From Zea mays (taxonomy: Eukaryota; Streptophyta; Magnoliopsida; Poales; Poaceae), in NCBI RefSeq assembly GCF_902167145.1, contig NC_050103.1, forward strand, positions 181,783,625-181,847,624: a DNA stretch of 64,000 nucleotides. The letters are read 5' to 3'. The position numbers were made by a program, and so were the translations under genes. Positions 43,731 through 53,625 of this stretch are shown in pieces; position 1 is the first letter of the stretch, and each line of letters begins with the position of its first letter. The notes beneath the pieces are model-generated. The model worked only from the letters and a program-made list of their open reading frames with translations, searched no databases and was not told the DNA's origin.

Positions 43731-44358
43731 CTAGCGCACTCGGCAAGGAAACTGACAAAGGGGCCCGCTGGTGGCCTCGTTGCCGAGTGCTAGTCTCACG
43801 GACACTCGGCAAAAGGGAATCTTTTTGCCGAGTGTCACCTAATACACTCGGCAAAGGCGTCGTCTCCATTACCAGCCGCTAGGGCTGGAAACGAGCCGAG
43901 CTCAGCTCGGCTCGGTGCGGCTCGTCCATTCCACGAGCTGGCGAAAGAGGCTCAGCTCGGCTCGACATTGGCTCACGAGCTATTAACCATAAATATATCT
44001 AATATTCATTATTATTATATAAATTGATCATTTTTGCAAGGCTCGCGAGCTGGAACGAGTCGATTCGGCTCGCTGCAAAACAAGCTCAAAGATGGGGCTC
44101 GGCTCGTTCGAGGCTCGCGAGCCGCTCCCAGCTCGAGCCGGCTCGCGAGCCTCGAGCTTATTTTTCAGCCCTACCAGCCGCCGTGACGACGGCTTTTATT
44201 TGCTGAGTACCTAGTGACACCCGTCCGATAAAAAGTACTTGGCAAAAAACAGTTACCGATGTATAGTTCGTAGAACTCTCTTTGCCGAGTGTCATACTCG
44301 GCAAAGCTTTCGCCGAGTGTTTTACAGTCACTCGGCAAAGAGGCTGATTCCGGTAGCG
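43731..44358. repeat. CACTA subterminal repeats part 2 and right terminus
   Basis: GCACTCGGCAAGG, TTGCCGAGTGC, CACTCGGCAAAAGG, TTTGCCGAGTGTC and TTTCGCCGAGTG units continue after the solo LTR. They end in GGCTGATTCCGGTAGCG at 44358. The expected CACTA end would read GTAGTG; here one base differs (T to C), so the end may be immobile. A hAT-type MITE is nested inside (43880-44173). Confidence 0.75.
43880..44173. mobile_element. hAT-type MITE with CTCGGCTCG repeats
   Basis: The left end TAGGGCTGGAAACGAGCC is matched in reverse by GCTTATTTTTCAGCCCTA at the right. The eight bases CCAGCCGC occur on both sides (43872-43879, 44174-44181), the duplication length of hAT elements. The inside is rich in GAGCTCAGCTCGGCTCG. 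294 bp, non-coding. Confidence 0.85.
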
Positions 44359-44735
44359 TTGGATGCGTCATGCGTGGATGAAAATGTTTGTGGGAAGTAT
44401 TTTTGCCAAATGCCACGGTGGAGCAGCTGGGCCATCATTGGATTGCAAAAAAAGCTCGAGAGTCATCAGTTGCCAGGGATGTACTAGATTTTATTAGTAT
44501 GCTCTATATGCGTTTTATGAATTCCGAAGCCTCCTTTTAAATTCATGCTTCTTTGTTATTGGTTGATGGTCTGTACGTACGTATAGACCTGTGCATTGTA
44601 ATAATATATTACAAGCAGCAATGTCTGAATGATATAGTGGAAGCGCTCATGAGATTTGCTTAATGTTGGGACTTAGAGAGGTTGGATTGGAAAGTAAGAT
44701 TATGATGGCCAACCGGCCAGTAGGACAATAAGAGT
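44359..44735. other. Unassigned sequence right of the CACTA end
   Basis: AT-rich. No gene or repeat end recognised. Confidence 0.3.
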
Positions 44736-44837
44736 TGAGTTGCAGGACGTAGTCTCGTCCGAATTTTTTGTTTTTAGCCTTTTTGACAAAAATTTACAAT
44801 TAAACCCCCGGAAAACTTATATGCAGTTTTGGACATG

Positions 44838-44992
44838 ATACTCGGCGCCATAGCCAACGACGCCGAGGTAACACAGTTCGGCGCCATAGGCTATGGCGCC
44901 GAGCTCTGACGTGGCGCTAACGGCTCCCTTCGGCTAGGGCTGACGTGGCGTCGACGCGGCGCCGACGTGGCCTCGTAGCTCGGCGCCACAGA
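44838..44992. promoter_or_regulatory. GC-rich palindrome array upstream of the GRF-like gene
   Basis: Repeats of CTCGGCGCCATAGCC and its reverse. 44878-44902 is a 25-base palindrome around TCGGCGCCATAG-G-CTATGGCGCCGA. 44841-44867 has 7 bp arms CTCGGCG/CGCCGAG. Further units CTGACGTGGCG repeat at 44905 and 44939. They lie directly upstream of a TATA box and may be promoter elements or subterminal repeats of a transposon. Confidence 0.6.
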
Positions 44993-45016
44993 TCTTGGCC
45001 CCGATCTACGGAGGCC

Positions 45017-45023
45017 TATAAAA
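45017..45023 (+). promoter_or_regulatory. TATA box of the GRF-like gene
   Basis: GGCCTATAAAACGGCC. A short leader follows, and an intron (45127-45305, GT-AG) ends directly before the ATG at 45306. Confidence 0.6.
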
Positions 45024-45305
45024 CGGCCGCGCTGCTGGCTAAGAAGACCTCATCTCCCCTCAATTCAAAACTTCGTCAAAAGTTGTTGTATTCAAAGTTT
45101 CGAGTTACAACACTTCGTAGACCAAGGTATGGTGTCTCATTGATTCGTTTTATATATTGGGTTGTAATTTTTTGATTATTAGTTTCCAATGTTGCTCCTA
45201 GAATATATAGTATAGTTAATATGATGAGTACATTTGATTTGATAGTTTGTGTAAACTGATTATAAAGTCTATTAGGTACAAGTGTTAATTATAATCGTTT
45301 CTTAG

Positions 45306-47074
45306 ATGAAAGACATGTACCGGGAGGCATTGTGGCAGAAGAGAGGTCGTCCTCAAGAGTTATATCCGGACGTATCTAGTAAGGATGCTCCTGTTCCTCC
45401 TGAACTTCCTGTGCCTAACTATGACTGTGACAGACTAGCTTGGGTATGTCAATCCAAATATCCAGATACGGCTACTCGCTGCTTCTACCTTTGTGGCGGT
45501 TTTAGCGTACGTAGCTTATGACTTGTGACTTAATATTGTTTACTAGTTGTGTAATAATGCTTCGTTCCATTGTTTTAGGAGCACCTGATGTGTTTCTTTT
45601 TCCAATGGATCGATGGTCTTGATAAATTTGACCCTTCATATCTTCTTTTCGCTAATTGGTTGTGTGGAAGGACTAGTCATCAGAGTTTTAAGCGTTGGGT
45701 ACCTCCTCCCCCGAATCCTCCACCAATGACGGATGCGGAGAAGGACGTAGCAACAGAAAGAAGAATGGACTCGCCGCCTCGATGCGATTGTGGAGATCGT
45801 GATGTCATCGACGAAGACACTGCGAAGCACTTCGTGTGTCCGAACATTGATTATGTGAGCCCATCGAAGCGCTAAATGTATAAACTTGTTATTTTTTGCA
45901 AAAAAGTTACTAATTTATTCTCCTACAACCATATGGGTGGCGTAAGTGTCATTTCAGAGAGTGGTTGTATGGTCCTTTGTCCATTGGCCAGAGGTAGAGG
46001 TAAAGGAAAAGAAAAAAATGAGTGGGCGGAAGAGTTGAATTTTGATCCAGTACTCTGCAAATGTGGTATTGAAGCTAAGTATGGATTAGTTCCTTCCGAG
46101 CTTGGTGTTGGATATTTTTGTGGATATATGGTAGATTACGATGAGGTTGGTATTTATTTATTGTTTGCACCAGCTGTAATGTTACACCCGTACTTACTCT
46201 TTTTTATAGGAGACGGGGAAATGCAGTTGGAAGAGTTACGATGACAAAGGAGAGGTGATGCGCACAATAAAGTCCAAGAGACTAATGGGACACAAGATGT
46301 GTTGTGGATCTCAGCTCGTCGATTCGTACATTAACGATCGCATACTGGACATGCGTAGGTACGCGAAATCTGCCCATTTTGGCAGCCCGATGCGTGCAGA
46401 GCAGAGGAGGTTGAAGGCGGCAAATGAGAAGAGAGCACATGATGCAAGGGAATGGGAGGCGGCTAGAGCCGAGAAACAGATGTTGGATAATCTTGCTGAT
46501 CGTCTCAAGGGAAGTGAGTGAGAAAAATGATACTATAATTTTGTTAGTACAATTTATTTATCCTCTTTGCTAACTTATTTTTCTTATTATATTTGTAGAG
46601 ATTGGACATGGCATAAACTATATGGAAAATGAGGCACATGCAAGATATGTTCAGGAAAAAATGGCGACAGTGGAGCTGATGGAGGAGGAGGACGACGACA
46701 CATCTAGGTTGAGTGAGCTTATCGCTCTCGCAGAGGCAGGATTACATGGGGAAGAGGAGGACGACACATCAAGGTTGAGTGAGCTCATCACACTAGCTGA
46801 GGCAGGATTACGTGCTCAAGAGGAGGAGGATGAGTTTATGTCTCAGGCCGCCGAAGAGGTAGAGGCGGCTTATTACAAGCAGAAGTCTGATGAGGCTGAG
46901 GCTGAGGATGAGCTATTCTCCCAAGCTGCAGATGAATCAGAAGCCAATTATTACAAGAGAACCGCTGACAAGTGTGATGCTGGACAATGCAGCAAGTGGA
47001 ACGAGGTTGTCGTTGAGGATTGCGTGATGGATGACTCTGAAGATGAGTTACTTATAGATTGTGATTCTGATTGA
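45306..47074 (+). CDS. GRF-like zinc-finger protein with acidic repeat tail, probably transposon-associated
   Basis: Exons inferred: 45306-45506, 45579-45854, 45958-46145, 46210-46513 and 46599-47074 (TGA), with GT-AG introns. The junctions of exons 1-2, 3-4 and 4-5 keep frame. Exons 1-2 give YDCDRLAWVCQSKYPDTATR, CFYLCGGFS and CFFFQWIDG, the C...RCFYxC...C-FFxW pattern of GRF-type zinc fingers. Exon 2 has a second cysteine cluster (CDCGDRDV...FVCPN). Exons 3-4 have a third (CKCGIEAKYGLVPSELGVGYFCGYMVDYDE, CSWKSY). Exon 4 ends in a charged helix. Exon 5 has duplicated DDTSRLSELI(A/T)LAEAGL units and Asp/Glu-rich sequence. At the start of exon 3 no single frame runs through (about 45958-46060), so either the splice site differs or there is a shift. 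Function unknown; nucleic-acid binding is inferred from the zinc-finger pattern. Confidence 0.6.
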
Positions 47075-47247
47075 ACAAACTTGTAGCCTGTTATGTAGTA
47101 CTTTCATATCCAAAATATTTTAGAACCCTAATGTTTCAAAACTATATTGTTTTATTGCATTTTTCATGTTTTCTGCAATTCAAAAAAAACACAAGAGTTC
47201 CCCTTGTTTTATTAACAACCACAGTTAAAATAATCACATATTATAAG
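47075..47247 (+). other. 3' UTR of the GRF-like gene
   Basis: AT-rich, 173 bp from the stop codon to the solo LTR insertion. The continuation lies after 50774. Confidence 0.5.
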
Positions 47248-50200
47248 TGTGACGGAACCTCCCAAGTAATTAGGCCCACCTACAGTTGTCCTTGTCCAAC
47301 AGACATCAGACACCCTGTAGATGTTCCTAAGTCACTTGACAAGTTCGGTATCTTTCCTTACCTTACCAGGAACGATTCACCCGTCTTGCAGACATTACAG
47401 AACATCGGAGATAAAGAATTGCGGAAGCGATTACATAACTTACATTTATTTAAAAAGCAAGCTCAAGTTGTTTTATTACAGACCAGAACTAAAAGCGAGT
47501 GCTGAGTAGTAATATTATACAAACCAAGGGAGGCACAAACTCCTCCCGATAAGTTTTAAGCAAAAGATTCTATGTGGAGGACCAAGTCCTCCCGCACTTC
47601 AGTCTTGCTTTTCCTCCTTAGGAACCACCTTGGCACAGAAGCAACAAAAATCTGTTACTTCCTCACCTAAAAACAACGAAGGGATAAACCCTGAGTATGG
47701 AATTACTCAGCAAGTCTTACCCGACTAAAGAAAAGACTCTCAAGGGTATGCTGGTTATATGGGAGTCAAGGTAAGGCTTTTCAATAATCAAAGACTCTGT
47801 TTTGCAGAAATGCTTACTAAAGTGGATCCTTAAAAATCCAATTTTATTTGTCAGGTTAAGTAGAATTACCTGTAACTAGAGTTCTTTCTACCCTAGTTCA
47901 ATCACTGGTCCTGCACTAGCCAATTTCTTAAAAAAACCCATCATCTTTAGTGGAATGCTACGTGTAAGTCAGTGGCCAAGTCTCCATAACCGCGGAGGTA
48001 CGGCGATCCGAATCGATTATACTCAGCTGAGGATCTCCAATCACACGACATATGTAGCACTTAACCCTTGCATATGTCAACCCGCCACCGGGGTTCTTAA
48101 GACCAGATCAGGTTCACGCAAACCGAGAGCACAGATACACCACCGTCCAGCCTCTTGCCACGGAGGGTATACGCTACTCTCGCCACCGCTCCACGCCCAT
48201 TTCGTGTTATCTTATTCTGGCCTTAGTCCACCCGAGGCAAGGCTTACCCATGACGAGGCATGTGACCAGTTAAAGGGTCCTCGGTCAGCAGGCCTACATC
48301 GAGACGGTCCTTAATCGACTCAGACGGAGACACTACACCGAGACTCCTTTCTCGTGCAAGTCACCCGCCCGGTCTCAGCTTAATTATTTCAAACCCAAAG
48401 TTTGGTACCTGGCAGAGGTACATCTTTTCCGATGTTGAATCCATCAAGGCCTTTGACAGATCCCGCATCAAGTTTTATTTTCGAAAACATCCCACCCACC
48501 TTTGCCATATCATATTTTGTAAAAACAAAACATTTTGTTTTTCTAAAGCAAGGCTAAGCATCAAAATCTTTTGTAAAACGGGTGATCAAGGAAGGTAATC
48601 AAATTCAAGGAAGGTAATGCAGGAATTGTTTAATCAATCAACTCCTATCACCTAATGCATCAAGCAAGTGAGAAAGATTTTAAAAACATCAAGGAAGGTG
48701 GCAAATGCACCGGGGCTTGCCTTCGTTCATAGGTGAGTCAGGCTCGGACCCGTAGATGTCGAAGTAGAGCCAAGTCCTTGCCTGAGATTCCAAAGGTGGT
48801 GGTGTCTTCTCTTCTGTCACTTCACTCTCTTCTCCGTTTTCTAAATATAACCATATAGGTATATATATAAGAATGAATGCCATGTAATGCTCATGAGAGT
48901 GCAAAGATAATAAAGATTTATTAACTAAGTCTTGAATACAACTTTCCTTCACGGAACTCCGAGAACTTAGGGTTTCCGGAGTCGGTAAAGGAGTTCACAG
49001 GGCAGGGGGTGTTTTGGGGTTTGGTGATCAAACAAGGTCCAAATCAACCCAAATTCTACCCAAGGCTTCTAAATAATATGAGGAACTTATATAAAAATTT
49101 TGAGCATTTTTGGGATTACCAAGCATTTTCTAAAAATCCATAACTAATACTTTTAACCACTTTAAATACCCTAAAATTTCTTATTTCCACTAAAAATCAC
49201 AAAACTATTTTTATTAAATTCTAAGGAAAATAACAAGTCTAGTAAAATTGGTTTCATAATTTTAGGATTTTTCTGTAATTTTCTACAATTGTTTTAGCTC
49301 TGGAGTAAAAAGAAAAAAGAAAAGCTTATGAATAGTACTGGGCTGATTTCAGCCCAGTGGCCCAGCTCAACGAGGAAAGCGCGCGCGTGCGCCCGCGCCC
49401 TGGCAGCTTTGCAGAAAGGGCCTCGGGGTTGTATTTATTTGGAGACAGGTTCTTCTACTGTTCAGTGAGTCACTGACGGTTTACACTAAGGCCCTCCACC
49501 TTCTAAACTTTCGCAGAGCAAAGTCCACGACGAGGAATCAGCCCTCGTCGCACTCCGGCGAGCCTATTCCGGCCAGATGACGCCACGACTGGAGCTCTCA
49601 AGCGACAGGAACACAATTAGATCCACCCCGACCATTTCCCCTCCATCAATTTCACTAATGGTGCACTATAATGTCCTGGCCACGGTGGCAGAGCGGATGG
49701 ACAAGAGGGTGGACATGTTCCGATCGGACAACGGCGAGGATGGCCAAATTGAGGCTAGGTAAAGGCTTACGGGTTCACTAGGGTCCATGGACATGCTTCG
49801 GTTTGGGCAGAACAAGACCCGAAGAACGGGTCGACGGTGGGGGGGGGGGGGCCACGGCGGTGTTTGACAGCGCACAGGTGCGTTCCGGTGATGGGCTTCG
49901 ATCAAATTCTAATTGCTCAGTACAGAGATCAATAGGAGACACGAGTTAATCTTTGCAGCAAACTTGTAGAGCATTATACCCACTACAAACTTGCTATGGC
50001 AACCACAGGTAGATTTTCACTGGATCATGCTCAGAATTTAGCTTGAAGTCGATGTTAGTTTACTGCTAGTCTGAAAATTCAGACCATAACAGCCTGACAG
50101 TCCAACTTTGGGCATAATTATCTTCCAATTTTTCACAAGAACATAGCTTCCACTCTTAAGCAAACTTGTTCTCCTATAATTGGGCTACAATTTTGATGTG

Positions 50201-50769
50201 GTGACCTAATATGAATTCTCACTATTTTGAAAGCTACACAGCCCCAAAGTTGGGCCTATAACCCTGATTTCACACTTAACATAGGAATCAAAATTGGGGT
50301 CCTTTTTGCAAATGAGTCCAAAATTTAGGGTTTGGCTTTCAAGTCCACATATTTGTGAACCAAATGACTTGAAATACTTATTTGACTTGGTTTTTGCACT
50401 TTAGCCCAAAAGTGGACTAATTTTGCACATAGGTCCCTAGGGTTTGGTTTTAGGGTTTTCCAGGGTTCTAATTGAGATTCTTGATGTCCCAGGGGTATAA
50501 ATGTGATTCAACTTTGTTTTTGGGGATATTTTACAACTATTTCCCTAAAGCCTTTAGGTTTTCTCAATTTGGGTTAGGTTTTACCCCTTTAATCCCTATT
50601 TAGGGTAAAGCTTCCTATCCAGGGTTCTATTTGCAAAAACACTTAAACAATACAACTTGTTTGAAATTTTAGCCTAGTGAATGCACTCTAGGTGTATCAA
50701 ACATATGCAATGACAATGCTTATGATGCCATGCTCAAGTTTTAGTTACAGTAACACCAGGGGTGTTACA
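47248..50769 (-). mobile_element. Solo LTR, 3.5 kb, Gypsy type
   Basis: The plus strand starts TGTGACGGAACCTCCC and ends ACCAGGGGTGTTACA; ATAAG occurs on both sides (47243-47247, 50770-50774). On the minus strand it starts TGTAACACCCCTGG, a common Gypsy LTR start. 3522 bp without PBS, PPT or coding region. It is related in style but not clearly in sequence to the solo LTR at 40126-43725. Includes a run of 13 G near 49841. Confidence 0.8.
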
Positions 50770-50774
50770 ATAAG

Positions 50775-50957
50775 ACATCACCACATTTCAGCATATAATA
50801 CATCATAAAATAACACAGAATATGACAAAATCCACATGACATAGTGCTTAATACAATGTCCACATAACATAGTCCAAAATACATCGTTCACATTATAAAG
50901 TTTTCAGCATGAGTCCATATCACAAAGTTTTCAGCATAAGACCACATCACATAGTAT
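50775..50957 (-). other. 3' flank of the minus-strand MULE/PMD-like gene
   Basis: AT-rich with repeated CACATAACATAGT / CACATCACATAGT words and TTTTCAGCATRAG repeats. It lies between the solo LTR and the stop codon at 50958. Confidence 0.4.
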
Positions 50958-51767
50958 TCATTTCCTCCTAGTCTTATCCTTGCCCTTGGCCCCAAGAGCG
51001 TCGGTGCCTGGAGTGTAAGGGTCACGTGGATGCCTTCTACGTGGTGTGAGTTGTGATGGCTGAGTTGTGGGAGCATCCTGCAACTGTGATGGTTCAATCT
51101 CGTCCTGACCTGCGGCGCCAGCGTCGTCATCGTCGTCGTCATGGTGCACGTCTTGAAACGTATCCCGCGTCGATCGCGAGGAGCTCAGTCCAGCTGTAGA
51201 TGGTCCAACTACAGAAACGGGACGGTGAACGTCCGGCTGCATAGGAGGCACAGGCAGGGGCACGTCAACGCTCGCTAGAGACCGACATCCACAACGAGTC
51301 ACTGCACGACGAAGGAGACGTGATACCCTCTGTAATTGAAAGATGATTTACACACATATGTTAGAACATATAAATAAACAAAAACATTGACATAGTGGAA
51401 CAATGACTTCTTCCGGAAGCTCGAGCCCTATTGAGCATCGGGCACAACAACCACTTCTTCTGGAAGCTCTGACAAAGGAGCTTCAATACGAGATGCATTT
51501 GGCATTTGTGGAGACAACCCGAATGGAGCATCACAATGATTAATAGATAACTTTCGAACAACCACATCCAAACATGGTGGAACAATCGTCTTCACAATTC
51601 TGACATATCTCACCCAATCATCTTCTGAGGCAATGAAGATCAACTGTCGGACAACTATCTCAGATGTAATATGGGACAACAAACCCTGAATTGATATTCT
51701 AGGGTCGTTTATATTGCAACTAATCTCCTCACAAGCTCGAGCAAAAATCTGGGCAAAAGATGGTCTT
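50958..51767 (-). pseudogene. MULE/plant-mobile-domain-like gene, C-terminal fragment
   Basis: Two minus-strand pieces. 51767-51428 is open (FAQIFARACEEISCNINDPR, ISIQGLLSHITSEIVVRQLIF, EDDWVRYVRIV) and resembles the N-terminal part of some MuDR-type transposases. 51331-50958, preceded by TTTCAATTACAG as acceptor, reads RVSRLLRRAVTRCGCRS then a Ser/Pro/Asp-rich tail ending RRRHPRDPYTPGTDAL...KDKTRRK, like the tails of plant-mobile-domain proteins linked with MULEs. GAGCTTCC(A/G)GAAGAAGT is repeated at the joint (51411-51428 and 51455-51472), suggesting a deletion that fused two genes. An Opie-like LTR interrupts it at 51768. Confidence 0.45.
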
Positions 51768-53625
51768 TGAGAGCACCTAGAAGGGGGGGGTGAATAGGTG
51801 ATCCTGTAAAACTTAAACTTATAGCCACAAAAACTTGTTAAGTGTTAGCACAATTATTGCCAAGTGGCGAGAGAGGAGTCTCAACAAAACACAGTACCAC
51901 AAGAGATCAAACACAGAGAGAACACAGTGGTTTATCCCGTGGTTCGGCCAAGACCAACGCTTGCCTACTCCACGTTGTGGCGTCCCAACGGACGAGGGTT
52001 GCAATCAACCCCTCTCAAGCGGTCCAAAGACCAACTTGAATACCACGGTGTTTTGCTTTGCCTTTCAATATCCCGTTTGCGAGGAATCTCCACAACTTGG
52101 AGTCTCTCACCCTTACACTTAAGATTCACAAAGAAATACGGAGTAAGGGAGGGAATGAGCAACGCACACAAGACTTCAAGAGATCAGAGCAACACGCACA
52201 CAGGCCGCAACAAGAGCTCGCAACACAACTCAAAGAGTTCACAACTCCACAAGAGCTCTATATGCTATCACAATGAAACGAATGCGCGAGATCGATGTCT
52301 TGGTGCTTAAGAATGTTGTAGGAATGCTTGGTGTCCTCCTCCATGCGCCTAGGGCTCCCTTTTATAGCCCCAAGGCAGCTAGGAGCCGTTGAGAACAAAT
52401 CTGGAAGGCCATCCTTGCCTTCTGTCGTCGGGCGCACCGGACAGTCCGGTGCACACCGGACACTGTCCGGTGCCCGATTTCCTTCCTTAAACATCGCAGC
52501 CGACCGTTGCCAACCGTTGCAGATCTGGCGCACCGGACAGTCCGGTGCACACCGGACAGTCCGGTGCCACTTTCCGACCGTTGGCCAGACCACGTGTCGC
52601 GCGCAGATTTCGCGGCCGACCGTTGGCTCGGGCCGACCGTTGGCTCACCGGACAGTCCGGTGCACACCGGACAGTCCGGTGAATTTTAGCCGTACGCCAT
52701 CGGCAAATTCCCGAGAGCAGCGTCTTCAGGTCGAGGCAGCCTGGCGCACCGGACACTGTCCGGTGCACCACCGGACAGTCCGGTGCCCCAGACCGAAGCA
52801 GTCTTTTGGCTGTACACAGCCAACTCTTCTTCTTTCTTCTTCTCTCTGTTTCTATTACTTAGACAAGTATATTAGTACACAAAACCAATGTACTAAGGCT
52901 TAGAAACATACCTTTACTTGTGATTTGCACTTTGTTCATCCATGGGCATAGATTTACATTTAAGCACTTGTGTTGACACTCAATCACCAAAATACTTAGA
53001 AATGGCCCAAAGGCACATTTCCCTTTCAATCTCCCCCTTTTTGGTGATTTATGCCAACACAACATAAAGCAACTAGAACAAGTGCAAAAACACTTCAAAT
53101 AGAATAAATTTGAGTTCTATTCAATTTTGGCATATATGGATCATCCTTTGCCACCACTTGGTTTGTTTTTGTAAATCAAACTCAAATCTCTATCTCTAAG
53201 TCAAACACACATGTTGAAGCATAAAGAGAGTCATTCCAAAAGAGATTGATCAAAGATTTCAAAAACTCCCCCTTTTTCCCATAATCACTACTTCTCCCCA
53301 CAAGAAGCCAACTTTTGACAAAAGAGACAATAAGAGAGTTTTGACAAAACAAAAAGCTCTATTTCACTATTTTCAAAATTTCTCAAGTGGTAGCTGATCC
53401 ATTTATTGCTTTGGCCTTTATTTTCTCCCCCTTTGGCATCAAGCACCAAAACGGAAACAACTTTGGCCCTTTAACCCCATTGCCTCACCAAAAATCTCCA
53501 ATTAAGAGCAAATGGCAATGAGAGTTCATTAGATGGACTTGAAGTAAGTTACCCTCTCATCGGAGTGCAGTGGAAGTCTTTCATGGTCCAAGTCCACCTT
53601 TTCCCTTTCAATCCTCCTTCGAGAC
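51768..53625 (-). mobile_element. Second Opie-like Sirevirus, 3' part
   Basis: On the minus strand the 3' LTR runs 53028-51768 (1261 bp, TGAAAGGGAAATGTGCC... to ...AGGTGCTCTCA), with the same palindromes and TATA box (minus TATAAAAGGG near 52358-52367) as the copy at 30.6-39.6 kb. Next to it is the PPT (minus AAAAAGGGGGAGAT, 53029-53042), and 53043-53625 is the matching 3' UTR. The internal part is broken at 53621-53625 by the Huck-like insertion; the rest must lie beyond the window. Related to the first copy, but with many more differences. Confidence 0.9.

Noticed and set aside
47955..48314. 119-codon ORF in the second solo LTR
   Set aside because: No family resemblance and inside LTR sequence.
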